From NCBI GenBank assembly GCA_012934845.2, contig WNNJ02002717.1:248001-312000 (forward strand): a DNA stretch of 64,000 nt, written 5' to 3'. Shown in pieces: positions 43,640 through 56,164 of this stretch. The stretch is from Pomphorhynchus laevis. Its lineage: Eukaryota > Acanthocephala > Palaeacanthocephala > Echinorhynchida > Pomphorhynchidae. The stretch's first letter is position 1; each line of letters opens with the position of its first letter. Both the position numbers and the translations under genes were made by a program. The notes under the pieces are model-generated. The model had not been told where the DNA came from and made no database searches. It saw only the letters and a program-made list of their open reading frames with translations.

Positions 43640-44760
43640 AGATAATATAATATAGTATATTAGATAATATTAATAATCTATTTAATAATGTGAAATTAAT
43701 AATCTTAAATAAATTTGTTGGTTTTGCACATTTTCCCGATCACTGCAAAGCTATTGTATCATGTAATATTGTATTTATTATATTAGATAATATTAATAAT
43801 CTATTAAATAATGTGAAATTAATAATCTTAAATAAATTTGTTGGTTTTGCACATTTTCCCGATCACTGCAAAGCTATTGTATCATGTAATATTGTATTTA
43901 GTATATTAGATAATATTAATAATCTATTAAATAATGTGAAATTAATAATCTTAACTAATTTGTTGGTTTTGAACATTTTCCCGATTCCTGCAAAGCTATT
44001 GTATCATGTAATATTGTATTTAGTATATTAGATAATATTAATAATCTATTAAATAATGTGAAATTAATAATCTTAAATAAATTTGTTGGTTTTGCACATT
44101 TTCCCGATCACTGCAAAGCTATTGTATCATGTAATATTGTATTTAGTATATTAGATAATATTAATAATCTATTAAATAATGTGAAATTAATAATCTTAAC
44201 TAATTTGTTGGTTTTGAACATTTTCCCGATTCCTGCAAAGCTATTGTATCATGTAATATTGTATTTAGTATATTAGATAATATTAATAATCTATTAAAAA
44301 AGATAAAATTAATAATCTTAAATAAATTTGTTGGTTTTGCACATTTTCCCGATCACTGCAAAGCTATTGTATCATGTAATATTGTATTTAGTATATTAGA
44401 TAATATTAATAATCTATTAAATAATGTGAAATTAATTATCTTAACTAATTTGTTTGTTTTGAACATTTTCCCGATTCCTGCAAAGCTATTGTATCATGTA
44501 ATATTGTATTTAGTATATTAGATAATATTAATAATCTATTAAATAATGTGAAATTAATAATCTTAAATAAATTTGTTGGTTTTGCACATTTTCCCGATCA
44601 CTGCAAAGCTATTGTATCATGTAATATTGTATTTGGTATATTAGATAATATTAATAATCTATTAAATAATGTGAAATTAATTATCTTTACAAATTTGTTA
44701 GTTTTAAACATTTTCCCGATTACTGCAAAGCTATTGTATCATGTAATATTGTATTTATGG
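43640..44760. repeat. Satellite of about 122-bp units with dimeric higher order
   Basis: Nine to ten units. Type A has AATAAATTTGTTGGTTTTGC and CCCGATCACTGC; type B has AACTAATTTGTTGGTTTTGA and CCCGATTCCTGC. The order is A-A-B-A-B-A-B-A-B, so the array is mostly a dimer of about 243 bp. Each unit also holds TATTAGATAATATTAATAAT and AAAGCTATTGTATCATGTAA. The repeated open frames (MKLIILNKFVGF...) are a by-product. It begins only about 145 bp after host exon 5. Confidence 0.95.
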
Positions 44761-44900
44761 CAGGTGCTGAACCGACATATATCGAATCTAAGCTGTTGCT
44801 GAAATGTATCACTGAACTAAACTCTTATTCAAAATGCATTTACATGTGCTTGTAAATGTAGCAATTTGGATATATTCAATCCATCTTAAAGGAGTTATCG

Positions 44901-44931
44901 GTCCTAAAGGACTTATTAAGTCCTTTAGGAC
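44901..44931. repeat. 15-bp perfect hairpin
   Basis: GTCCTAAAGGACTTA, one-base loop, TAAGTCCTTTAGGAC, just upstream of the nuclease-bearing LINE fragment. Confidence 0.95.
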
Positions 44932-44954
44932 TAATTAACCCTAAAAGACTTCTG

Positions 44955-46500
44955 CAGCCTGTGTTGCTTCACTCAATGAACGTGTTCCAATGGTGGTATG
45001 TCGATGACGCCAATTTAGTGGAACCTTTCCACGTTACGGTTGCACGAAACCGTACCATATTACGGATATCTTTTGTCAATCTCGATAAAGCAAAATCGCT
45101 GATCTATCAAACAAGGTGTGATTTTTACCGGTATCGCATCCGTCAATGTTACATACGATGGAAGTGATACTCTTAATTCTCCTATTGGACGAAAAGTAAC
45201 TAAAAAGTGGGTTGGTTTAGTCGATAGTTTAAAACATATAGCTACAACTAATTCTAGTATTGCGTTTTCTAGGTTGTTTTATTCAAAGCAAGGAAAATTG
45301 ATGTACCTTAATAAGGTAATTCCTACTAATAAAGTTAATTTAACTTTCTTGAAAGAATCAATGTTCGAACGATTAGTGCAAAGGATTTTGGAGCAATAAT
45401 TACCTGTTTGCTATTCTACAATGCTGAATACACCAATCAAGGTCAGTTGCATTGGGGTTGCTTACCTGATTGCATAAAGTGCACTTAAATTCGCAATCTC
45501 AGTGAAGATTTGTAACGCGTACGAAATCAGATTAAAAGTCGATGAATTTCGCGGTCTATGAATTTTATCTAATAAAATAATCTAAGACTAATATATGTTA
45601 CTCGCGTTATTTTGCTAAAACGGCTAGCTGACAAATATCGTTGCAAGGCATAATCAATCCACTGGCCCAAACTAAAAAGTTATACGGACCTAATGTTCTT
45701 ATTTGTAATGCCATAAGCTACGAGTGCATTGCTACGAGTACATAAGCTACATGTATAGACACCTACAGTTTGCTGTTTTAAAGGGTGCATCCAGCTGGCT
45801 TACAGTACGATCACTAGAACAACAGGGGCTTTATCTTACGTCGAGAGAGTGTCGGGATGCTCTAGCTGCTCGCTACAACTGGACTTCACAGGTATGGCGA
45901 AAAACTATATTTGTGACGACAATTAGAACATGACACGTGCTCTATCCTTAAAAGGGGTGCCCTGCCTATTATCCGACACAACGAGATTCGCGACATAGTG
46001 CCTGACACATTGACACTTGTATGCAATGGAGTGGGACTTGAACCTCAGCTGGAACCAGTACCCGAATCAATTCCTTTCCAACGGGTCACAACTACAAGAA
46101 AACCAGATGCATGCCCGGATATCGTATGTTACGGACTGTTTGGCGGCAGGATGGAGCGAACTTTTTTTGACGTTTGTATTTTTAACAGCAATGCTCCATC
46201 ATACCAGTCAAAATCCGTATCATCTTGCTTCGAGTATCACGAGACGCGAAAACGCAACAAATATGAAGAGCGAATAGAGAAGGTGGACCACAGTACATTC
46301 TGTCCGATAGTTATAGCCGTGACTGGTGGGATCGGACTATCAGCAGATGCCATGATCAAGGCGATTGCGCGGAAGCTAAACAAAAAAGGAATCCCTATAC
46401 GCGGATTCCGTTGCCTGGTTGCGAACGAAAATAAGCCTCTCCTTTGCTAGGGCAGACTTTATGTGCTTGCGAGCTCCCCGATCCGCGTGACATTTACCTA
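44955..46500 (+). mobile_element. LINE-like retrotransposon with PD-(D/E)XK-type nuclease, 3' part
   Basis: The plus strand begins at the catalytic motif VFQWWYVDDANLVEP, where YVDD replaces YADD. 45118-45399 continues the RT thumb (ASVNVTYDGSDTLNSPIGRK, FLKESMFERLVQRI). 45724-45933 has KGASSWLTVRSLEQQGLYL and RDALAARYNW, a conserved linker of the family. 45998-46450 has the nuclease-like region DACPDIVCYGLFGGRMERTF, FFDVCIFNSNAPSY and PIVIAVTGGIGLSADAM. Asp of PDI, Asp of FDV and ENPRK/ETRKRNKYEER-type basic residues fit a PD-(D/E)XK fold by shape. Frames change several times. The N-terminal half is missing. It is a close relative of the element at 29215-33900 and lies in intron 5 of the host gene model. 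Confidence 0.72.
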
Positions 46501-46639
46501 TTGTAACATCTGAGGACGTCCAAACTTAAATACGGATAACGCGGAATGCTATGTCGACAATCTCAAGTGACTTGCTTTAGCAATGAGTTATTTAAGTCAT
46601 TGACATATCAATTGCGAATTTAGCTGATTTTAATGATTG

Positions 46640-47130
46640 TTGCTTGCTAGGAGACGTTTGTAACATTATATTTTGATTTTTGCTTTGACTAATAACGATC
46701 CTATCTCACTAAAACAGTTGAATTACGGATATTCTACAGAATTAAGAAAATACGCCACTAACTGATTAAGAATAACGAGCAAATCGATACCATCAAGTAA
46801 CATGATGTGTACCAATTCACATGTAGTGAAGCTGGATGTAGTGCCAGCTAACCAAAATACATTGGTTACGCAACACAGTCATTAGATAATCGATTAAAAC
46901 AACACAAATACAAAGGCGCGATCAAACAACACATATAAGAGGAACACGGTAAGATTCCAACCACACAGTTCATCCACGCAAATACAAAGTCATTAAAGCA
47001 CGATGGTTCAATCAACAATCTCTAAATCTTCGAATCGTTGATGATTAAGAAAGAAAATCCTGCCATCAATCGGAAAATGAAGGGTTCGTTCGAACTCTTC
47101 GAATTTTTTAAATGACATTGAAATCTTAGG
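46640..47130 (+). mobile_element. PLE GIY-YIG nuclease, C-terminal part
   Basis: 46807-47115 reads VYQFTCSEAGCSAS, KYIGYATQSLDNRLKQHKYK, GAIKQHI, TTQFIHANTKSLKHDGSINN and LMIKKENPAINRKMKGSFEL, a nearly complete GIY-YIG domain (Tyr, YIG, Arg, distal Glu replaced by a Lys-rich LMIKK segment) of a PLE with CX4C Cys spacing. In-frame stops make it non-functional. It follows the nuclease-bearing LINE fragment directly. The type differs from the other PLE nucleases in this window. Confidence 0.75.
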
Positions 47131-48740
47131 GGGATGGTTATAAGCTGTATACATGCTTAGCAACCCTAGGGCCCGAGCTGCTCATATATTGTGTTTTATA
47201 CTTTATTTCGTGTTTTTTAATATGCTTGATAAATGACATTACTTACATGTCGAAAATTTTCATAAATACGATCTTTTAATAAAATAATCGACAAGGTGAG
47301 AAGTGAAAAAGACATTTTCTGTAAGTAACGTAGTTATCGATTTACTCGCAAGATCAGCGCGGAAACATTGCAATTAAGCAGCCAGGATCGATTTTCAATG
47401 TGGTTACACTCTTTAACATTAAAGGACAATAAACATGTGTCGCCTTCTATGAATACATCCTCAAAAGCAAGTGTTTTTATTAATATTTGAGGGCATAAGT
47501 TGTGTAAAGGTGATAGGATACCATCACCTTTAAATGTGGGACAAAATTCACTTTTTTAAGCAGTGACCAACTTTGGTTATTGATTGATGGTTCGCCCATC
47601 AAGTCAAGTTAATAAAAAATTCTTATAATTGTTGTAGATAATTCCTATATATTACGAGTAAGAATCATTGCATTGGGACTAGCCTCAATCACTAAATTAA
47701 GTCTACCCATGATGTACTATAAGTAAATTTAAAATTAAATTAAATTTATGAACCGATTAATTGATAATATACAATGCTTTAGCATATTGTATATGAATTA
47801 GTTCCTCCCTAATTAATTACTGTTTGACTATCAGGTTTCGGCCATAATAACAATAATTTCAACGCCTTGCCAAATTCAACAGACGGTGGTTATCATATCT
47901 TGTTGATATACATGAACGAATATATTATTAGTACGATCCTGTTTAAATGATTATATCAGTAAATTTAAGGTTTAGATCATGCTTATAGAATGTTTTTATA
48001 ATGTTTAATTATTTTAGTTTTATATAAGTTAGAATGCAAAATATCTATACTTATATTGTATTTTTAGTTCTCAAAATAAAGTTGTTTTGACATTAACATA
48101 ATATTGTTTGCTTACATCTTAATAAATTAAATTCGCATTTATCTGGATTTTATTATTTTAATTTAAGATATCAAGTAATAAAATTTGTTAGAAAGTTATC
48201 GAAATAAACTTCGAATTATTAATTCATTTATATTTCACAATGTTGTCCCATAAACAAGAGTTACTGCTTCGTGATATTGCTAAAACATTTGTAATAACGA
48301 ATTAGACTTGAAATGATAATAAATTACCTTTAAATAATTAGTCAGCGAGCCGTGATAGTAAGGGTAAAAGTACAGCGACGGGAGATCGTCTAATGGTGTA
48401 CATGGAATACTCGCACTTCTCCACTAAAGATAATTTTAATTAAGATAATTTAAGTGTCCAAACTGAAATTGACACAAGACTAAAATGCAAATATTTTACT
48501 AGTCATAGCTAACCCACGTTTTTTATTACCAGGCAAGAACCTTCTCTTTGACAGGCAATAATTTGATTTTTGATCAAAATCAAAATTTTTATTTCAGTAT
48601 TTTACAGAATTAGGTTAACAGAACTAGTTCGTTAACCCTCATAGGAAATAGCAATAAAATTACAGACGAGATAAGGTGATTCTGTATTGAACATTGCGGT
48701 AAAAGGATATCAGTACAATAATATTCATATCTAAAAAGCA
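47131..48740. other. No gene recognised (intron 5)
   Basis: AT-rich sequence with occasional complex patches; about 47810-47850 has CTATCAGGTTTCGGCCATAA, a remnant of the PLE 3' repeat on the minus strand. Confidence 0.4.
47505..47532. repeat. 10-bp perfect hairpin
   Basis: TAAAGGTGAT, 8-nt loop, ATCACCTTTA. Confidence 0.88.
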
Positions 48741-48764
48741 AATTATAGCTGGAACTTCCCTGAA

Positions 48765-48815
48765 GTATGTAGTATATATTGTATATATGGTATATATAGT
48801 ATATATTGTATATGG
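48765..48815. repeat. TATA/GTAT-rich microsatellite
   Basis: Irregular iterations of GTATATAT and TATATTGTATA. Confidence 0.8.
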
Positions 48816-48904
48816 TTTCTTTTTTATTTTGCTTACTTTTTCCGTCTTATTCAATATGCTTCGATCTTCGGTTAAATAATTTATAGCATTTTCTTTAATG
48901 TTTT

Positions 48905-50330
48905 TAATCTTCTTCTTTTTTTGCTGTTAATCCCGTATGGAATCGGGGTCGGCTCTCAATGAACGCGTCCTCTATCCATATCGCACGGTTGTGGAACAGA
49001 TTCGGGTTCAATCGAGCAGCTTGCAAATCCTTGTTTACTGTGTCAAACCATCGCTGCTTTGGTCTACCTTTCGGGCCTTTATCATCTACTTGCATATTCA
49101 GACCTGCTTTCACCATTGATTCTTCATTTGCACACAGAGTTTGGCCGAACCACCGAAGACTGGCTTCTCGCATTTTGTAATTGATTGGCGCAATACCGTA
49201 CCGCTGTCGGATCTCGTCGTTGCGCACATGGTTGAGGCGTGTGACTCCACTTGTCAATCTCATCATCTTAGTCTCCATGACAGCGATGCGATTTTCGACG
49301 CTCTTTGTAAGTGGCCAGCACTCGGCACCATACAAAGCAGCAGGATGAATCACTTTCCGATATGTTTTGGATTTGATACTATCCTTCATACGTCGATCGC
49401 ACATAACCCCGTCGTCGCACGCCACTTAGTCCATGCAGCATTGATCATCGCATTCACCTCAACCCTAAAGTCACCGTTAGCCGAGAGTATCGATCCGAGA
49501 TATTAGAAGCTTTTGGTTCGAACCAGATTCATTCCATCTAGACTAATTGTGCCAGTTTCATTCGGATCAGTCGTCAGATATTCAGTCTTTCGGTGGTTCA
49601 AACGTAGACTATGCTGTGCTAAGCGGTCACTCCAAAACTGGACTTGATTTTCGAGATCCGTCTTGTCGTTTGGTGCCAACAAAACGTCATCGGCGTATAA
49701 TATGGTGTATGGTGCCTGACGTTGTATCCCACTAGTTATTGAATCCGCTGCGAGAATGAACATAATTGGGGAGAGGGCGCTTCCTTTATGAACTCCGACG
49801 GATACCCAAAACGGCCTGGAAACTTCGGCCGGGCTTCGTACTATACTCTTCAAGTCGTAATAGAGGAGCTGGATACATCGAACTAATCTTTCTGGGACAT
49901 AATGTAAACGCAAGGTATGCCAAATAAGTTGATACGGAACACGGTCGAATGCCTTTTCTAAATCGAGAAACGTAACATGAACGGTTTGCCTTTCTCTCGA
50001 TGATTTTATAACAGGACCCGCGCTGCGTGCATGGCGTCAGTGGTTCCGCATTCTTTAATGAAACCGACATGGTTGCTGCTACTTTTTGCGACACTACGTA
50101 TCCGTCTATCAAGTATGCTCTCGAAGATCTTTAAAATGTGAGGCAGTAGTCTGATCGGGCGATAACTGCAACACGCGGCTGGGCTATCCTTCCTTTTCAG
50201 ATTGGTATTGTTATACTATTCTCCCAGTCGTTCAGTATATTTTCTTCGTTGACTTGATTGAAGAAATTTGTAATCCAGTGAACAGGATTCCAACGCCTAA
50301 CCTTCTATATATATCTGATGAAATGTTCTG
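48905..50330 (-). mobile_element. RTE-type LINE, RT and C-terminal part
   Basis: Minus strand, 5' to 3': LEKAFDRVPY-like sequence near 49960, then the frame 49913-49503 with RLVRCIQLLYYDLKSIVRSP, SVGVHKGSALSPIMFILAAD (motif B) and TILYADDVLLAPNDKTDLEN (catalytic YADD), SLRLNHRKTEYLT. After a stop at 49503 the YLGSILSANGDF segment continues. 49425-48904 gives HPAALYGAECWPLTKSVENR, RQRYGIAPINYKMREASLRW and KGRPKQRWFDTVNKDLQAAR, the hallmark C-terminus of RTE-clade elements. The endonuclease half is absent or unrecognisable. It lies in antisense in intron 5 of the host gene model. Confidence 0.88.
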
Positions 50331-50334
50331 ATGA

Positions 50335-50930
50335 AATGTCATTTGGACCTGTTGCTTTCCCTGCCTTCATCTGTCTTATTGCTTCTTCGACTTCTGTAAC
50401 GATTTGATAATATCACATTTAATAATATAACTTTTAATAATATCACATTATTTTGCATTCACTTTTGTTTTCCATCGTATTCTGTTCCTTGATTTTAATT
50501 TCATATTTTTATTTCAATTAAAATATTCTTTATAGTGAATACATATATTTTAAAAATAAAAAATAAATTTTTATGCTCGTTTTGATTTTGATGGTTCCTA
50601 TAAATCTTAACATACGTAAAAGCGTTGCACATCATCTCCACTATTCAAAAATAATGTTAATTATGAATATTATGTTCAGAAACATGGTTTATCAAAATTA
50701 AAACAAAACTCCAACATTTTAATATAATTCGTATTAAATACGCATATACTGCTAACATTATCATGTGATCTTGCATACTATTCCATACGTGTGTTATTAA
50801 TAAGTTCGCTACAGTCAATTTGACATTATCTAATAATATAGTATCTCGATATTGTTATAAAAATCTCAATATTGTTCTAAACTATATAAAAATATGAAAT
50901 TTATCTTTCGATACCTTGATGATTAATGTG
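50335..50930. other. No gene recognised (intron 5)
   Basis: AT-rich; TAATATCACATT-type short repeats around 50408-50452. Confidence 0.45.
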
Positions 50931-50934
50931 TATT

Positions 50935-51020
50935 TAACTCTAACAACTTTTATTCAATAAGCAAACAGATTTATCCAGGTAGCCTCATTCTTAATAAAAC
51001 CAATATTGACTATAAATATT
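50935..51020 (+). mobile_element. PLE RT fragment
   Basis: Encodes NSNNFYSISKQIYPGSLILN followed by KTNID, nearly identical to the fragment between the duplicated flanks at 24484-24624. It lacks the YIDD motif itself. Confidence 0.75.
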
Positions 51021-52300
51021 ATGAAAATATTATATAATATAATATTATAGAGCTACCCAGAAGCGAACCTTAGCAGTTGAGGATAATTTGTAACCGAAAA
51101 ATTCCTACTCCTAAAACGGCTTTAGGTATGGATTGATTAAGAAGAAAGAGTTGCTCCTTAATTGTGATGGGATAGTGACTCTTTCAAAACTTTATTTATA
51201 CCTTGGTTACTAATCCAGTCCGTTGCCTTCATTCCAGCTGACACACATCTTGAAGATCTTCCAGAAGGAAGAGTGAGATGGATTACGGCGAGCTATGCTA
51301 GCCCTACCCTTCTTAGTTGGGGTCTATACCTAGAGCTCTAATATTCTTTCGAAAGAGCTTTTCTTAAGGAAACAGAGAGATTGGATGTGTAACATTTTTT
51401 CTAGGGCCTTGAGTTTTGTCGGAGTGGGATTAAAAATACGACCTTTGTAGGTAGTCGAAATTATCCCGGTAGCTTGTAAAGTAAGGTAGGAATCGAATCA
51501 TGTCAAACTCTCACGATTTACAACAGAGAAGAGTCTGATAGTCGCTTAAATGAGTGCCACTTTTACCTGATCAAAGTGGTATCCCCTCAACGGTGTATCT
51601 TCCTCGAACCACTAACGAAGTAGGTCGTGCGATGAGATCAGTTGTTGGCGCGACTGCTCAGTTCAGAAAGGCTTAAGCAGCCACTTCTAATGTAGCAGAA
51701 GAATGTCCAGAAGAGAATTAGTTGTTGAGCAATGTAAGGTCGTTGATGATGGTTTGTGAATAAGATAATCGTCCATGGCTCTTCGCAGTGCTCCTTTAAT
51801 TCAACGACCAGTTCTGTAGTTGAAGTCACCTAGAATCATGTCATAGACGCTGCCCAATATACGATTATTGTGAATCGCGATTCTTGTGAATTTCCCCTGG
51901 CTTAATATAGACATTGGCTATGCTGATGCTTTTAGCGTCCTTACAAAGTGTTATAGCTAAACAAGATATGATAGGACATGAGTAATTTAGCAAGATGTAT
52001 GATCTTAAGTGGATTCAACTAATGTTATAAGATCTTGAGATGAAGAGGAATGAGTCGGGATTATATACGCAGTAAGGTGAGGGATATATACATTTGTAAA
52101 AATCGAGTAATGTCCAGGGGAGATCAGATCGATTTAGTCTTCTGAAGGACTACAATATCTGCATCTCGACCAGATAAAAGACTAATAGCTGAAGCACTTC
52201 ACGATTCAACTGAAGGATGTTCAGTGAAAAATGATCTAAACTACTATCCATTGTGTTCATTTACGGGTAGGGGAGCGGTCACACAAGTCGGAGGCAGCAT

Positions 52301-52320
52301 TGGAAGGGTTTCCCCTTCCA
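52301..52320. repeat. 8-bp perfect hairpin
   Basis: TGGAAGGG, loop TTTC, CCCTTCCA. Confidence 0.8.
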
Positions 52321-52462
52321 TTGTCAGAAGATTTCTGCAATATCATGATCGACAAAGGAAATTCTGTATTTCCCAGGGTGCTGAATTATATATAATCCTT
52401 CCGGAAAACGTAATCATGAAGAGTTTGATCAGTTGTTTAAAGTATTCTACCGATTTTAGTGG

Positions 52463-52487
52463 GGTAGAAATACTTATTATTTCTACC
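52463..52487. repeat. 10-bp perfect hairpin
   Basis: GGTAGAAATA, loop CTTAT, TATTTCTACC. Confidence 0.9.
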
Positions 52488-52689
52488 AAATGCGAGAACT
52501 TGACTGATGGAAGCTCTGATGATATAGACAAATTACTACTAACCTGTCTCTCAACTGTTGCCATCCATTGTATTTAAGAGGATGTTGTAGGTCAAGGAAA
52601 TCTTTGATTTGCTGGGCAAATTTCGTTAAATCGTTTGAAGTTTTGCACTTGTTACGTTCACTCATTTGATACGCTCCGACATGTTACTC

Positions 52690-55180
52690 CGCTGCTCCGT
52701 AAAATACAAGGAAATTGAGTAGGCTAATACGATAAATGACAAAATGAATAAAGATGGATCAAGCATTTCAATTTTTCAAGCGAAAAACGGAATGAATTTG
52801 CAGAGAATGGAATTAAATTCAGGTAATCTATGCCATACTCCTGCTTCAAAAAACGTAAGTAATATTTATTTGTCTAAACCTATCATCGAATTACGGACAG
52901 TCAATAAACTGGATAGCCTTATCATGGTAAAACTTTTAACTTTAAAGGAAGAAAATAGTTTTCAATCTTTATCAAACCATTAATGCGGAAAAAGGACCTT
53001 TATACCTCTGGTAAAAGCTTCACATGTAAATACCGTATCGCCTTTCACATTTGAATTTTAGACAACTAATATATTTTGAAAGCATTATATCATGGACCTG
53101 GATACGATTGAATATTACGCTACTATAAAATTATCGAACATGAAACTCGAGCTTGATTATTACGACGTTGAATAGCTTCAAAAAAAGCGCGATTTACGTA
53201 ATATCAGCTAAATAACAGGGAATAATGATTGCATTATAGCTGTTGCATAATGCTGATATAATTGACAAGCAAAGATTTGTAAACTTAATGATCATCTGAG
53301 GTAAAGCAAATTAGCAGAGAGAAGTTCTTTCTTCAGGAATGTAGGTAATTAGCGTTCAATCGATCCCCCAATTGCGATGATAAACATTTCTCCTTTTCTA
53401 AAAATGGATATATTTCAAAGAGTACCTTAAAAGACAATGCGTACAATGTCAGCAGAGGTTATGCTAAAGTTACCCATTATTGTCTAACTCGCTCCATCAA
53501 TTCTAAATTACAAAATACATATAGATAAAATTAATAAAATTAATTATTAACAATAATAACATGTTGATAATAGATTGCTCGACATCCAGAGAAATTTCTA
53601 TTAACCACATAATAAAATCGGTGCTCTTAGTTCAAGCTTTATACGACAACAAACGACATTTCTAACAAACGTCCAGCTTTATCCAAAATGCTTCAGCAAC
53701 TTTAAAACGAAAATACGTGAAACTTATAACTGAATATACTCTCGCTTTATTCATGCACCCAAATGACACCAAGGCGGTGTAGGATACTAAAACGAGAGAA
53801 GGGCGTTTGGGTACAAGCATCAAACTTCCTCATATTCCCCGCTAAAGGATTAGTCAACCCCGCTAGCTAGATATTATCAATAGCAGTTGAGCGAACCTAT
53901 TCTTCACAGATATAATTCAGTAGAATTCGTAAGGTGCTTCTGCCCTTCGTCTCTTGTCTGTTCGAGATGCAAATGTAATTTTACTCCAGAAAACAAATTT
54001 AATACTAACTAACCCTAGGGCATTACTCGATTTATACCACAGCAAATCTGCATCATCTTACTTGGTAGATAACCCCACCCCTCATCATTTGAAGATATTT
54101 TAGTTCTAAACAAAAAATTTCTTTAGGTCTTTCCTTTTATTAAATTACTCGTTTTCAGCCATGCAATGCTTGGCAATTACACTGTGTAATGACTGCAAAC
54201 ACATTAGCATATTCGACTAGATGGGATGCATAAGAATTGCGATCGCTTGGATCGAATAATCAGTAGTGGTTACGACACGCTACTTGGTGTTTTCAACGAC
54301 ATAACTGTTCGGTGAATTCATGGCATAAATCACAGAGCAACGAGCGAATACCTTATTTATGTACCAGTTTCCCCATGTATGGTGAAATCTAGCTTAAATT
54401 GCAAAACATTATATTTACTATCTTTATGCAAGTTTTGAAAAATTACTTTAAAAATAATTATTTACAGTACGATGCCGTAATACTTTGGAAAACGCTTAAA
54501 AATGATTTGAGCGTTTTTTAAAGGTGCATTGTTGTCGTCTTTCATAAAAGAAATAATAGAAATTCATAGATGAAAGCGTTTGTGCTTTGTAAACTCCCGT
54601 AAAGCAATGAGCTTCCTGTTTACTTTACTTCGAAAAGATACAACCAATTGGCACTACTGTTAACGAAACTATGGAATTATATACTAAATTATTTTTAATG
54701 TTTGAAAAGCAATGTTTTTTAAATAACTTTTTTAATTTATTCAAACTTTCAAAATAATTGAATTTTACAATTAAATTTTACAATGTTCTTCTCTAACATT
54801 GCAAAAATGATTTTTCACTCAAGTTTGCAAAAATACTTGAATGTTTACCTATAGCATTAATGTTTTCTCAAACTACTTTCACAAATACTTAAATTTACTA
54901 AAGTTCTTTGCAATTGTTTTTGATAAACGTTGTTCTCTGCGTCTACTACTGCAACTAAAACTTTCGAAAATACTTGAATTTTACAAAAACAATCATATAT
55001 ATAATTGTTTTTGATAAACGCTGTTCTCTAACAAAGAATTATTTTTATGTCTGTTACTACTTAAACTTTTAAAATACTTAAATTGAACATTTATTTTTCT
55101 CAAGCGTCCAAAAATATTTGAGTTTTACTAAAGTTTGTTTGTTTCTATATATCAATAAACGCCTCCTCCTCTTTCTAACA
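52690..55180. other. No gene recognised (intron 5)
   Basis: Mixed composition. The plus-strand frame at 52744-52983 (MNKDGSSISIFQAKNGMNLQ) is polar and runs across a donor-like AAC|GTAAGT but has no partner. 53700-54370 is less AT-rich and unassigned. Around 54660-55140 short AT-rich blocks such as AATTGTTTTTGATAAACG recur irregularly. Confidence 0.4.
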
Positions 55181-55186
55181 TTGCAG

Positions 55187-55363
55187 AACCAGAGAGTCAG
55201 GAGCTAAAAATGCTAAAAAATGACGAACATAATTCATCCATTGTAAACCTCAAAGAGAGCAACGTCTTGCAAATATGTAATGGAGAAGACTTGTTCAACT
55301 ATAACGAGGTTGTCGCCTATCTCCGGCAATGCTGGGATGAAATTGAACAAAAGTTGGAACAGG
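55187..55363 (+). CDS. Host gene, exon 6
   Basis: 177-nt exon, phase 1 in and phase 1 out, between a strong acceptor (CTTTCTAACATTGCAG) and donor G|GTAAAT. Only one frame is open, and it is the one that exon 5 requires. It encodes EPESQELKMLKNDEHNSSIV and then NGEDLFNYNEVVAYLRQCWD with EIEQKLEQ, a helical segment that looks like a folded domain boundary. The gene continues beyond this point; I could not identify the next exon or the stop codon within the window. The predicted protein so far is about 490 residues. Confidence 0.62.
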
Positions 55364-55369
55364 GTAAAT

Positions 55370-56160
55370 TTTAAAAAAAAATCTACTTATAATAATTAAA
55401 TTAACTCTGCAAATTGTAGGTTCTCCTGATGTAATTGTATACAATCCAACAAGAGTACACAATGTTTCGACTTGAATAAGGCTACAGCAAATGTTTGCCG
55501 AAAAATAGTGTATCGCCTGTTGGAATTTGTGATTAAAATAAAAATATGCCATGAAAATATTCCAGATTTTGTCTTGCTAATTTATATTTACAGTTAAGAT
55601 TGTTCATATTGTTTAAAAACTTGGCAATTATTTTAGCAGGTAAAATTATACTTTATATGTAACAGTAAAAATTACTATTTATTATTCTTCTAATTAAAAA
55701 TAATTATTTCAATAATTATTAATTACTAAAAATTATTATATTAGATTGTTAACTAAAATAACAATGTAATTTGTTGGTAAGTCAATTTAAGTACGTAATC
55801 AAATTTATTATTCACCATCAAATTACCTTCTTATTCATAAAAAAGATTCTTGTCTTAACCTTGAAAAATTATCATTATCTATATATAGAGAGAGAGCATT
55901 AAGTGCTCTGAATAATGGGCAAATGCACTTATGTAAGAACACAGCAAAGTTTCAATTTTTAGTTTATTTTTGGAAATAAAAGCACTTTATTCCTAATCGT
56001 ACAAGTTTAGCATTTGATGAATTCAGGAGTGAGGAGTAGTAATAATAATGGCTTTCTTAAATACAAGATAAATAAGTCATCATAACAATCAACAAGACAA
56101 GTCAACAAAACAGTTAAAACCTCAAGCAATCGTCTTCATTGACGATCAATCGTCTTCCTT
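55370..56160. other. No further exon recognised
   Basis: AT-rich sequence after exon 6; the next exon of the host gene was not found here. Confidence 0.4.
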
Positions 56161-56164
56161 CTTC

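Larger units (their letters stand above)
51130..52680 (-). mobile_element. LINE 5' half with AP-endonuclease (R1/I-like)
   Basis: Minus-strand reading shows SISIANVYIKPGEIHKNRDS near 51930 and MILGDFNYRTG near 51840, motifs of the apurinic-type endonuclease of LINEs (the GDFN Asp and Asn are catalytic). Further on, DWISNQGINKVLKESL at about 51230-51160 parallels DWIGN-type GNVGLDKVLEESLALHN at 57540 in the second R1/I-like fragment, so both belong to one family. Frames are interrupted repeatedly. The 5' part (52560-52680) may be ORF1 remnant. Confidence 0.65.

Noticed and set aside
43640-44760. CRISPR-like repeat array
   Set aside because: Units are contiguous with no unique spacers, and the window is eukaryotic.
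43690-44802. Repeated 72-113-codon open frames (MKLIILNKFVGF...)
   Set aside because: Generated by the 122-bp satellite; no codon-level constraint is visible.
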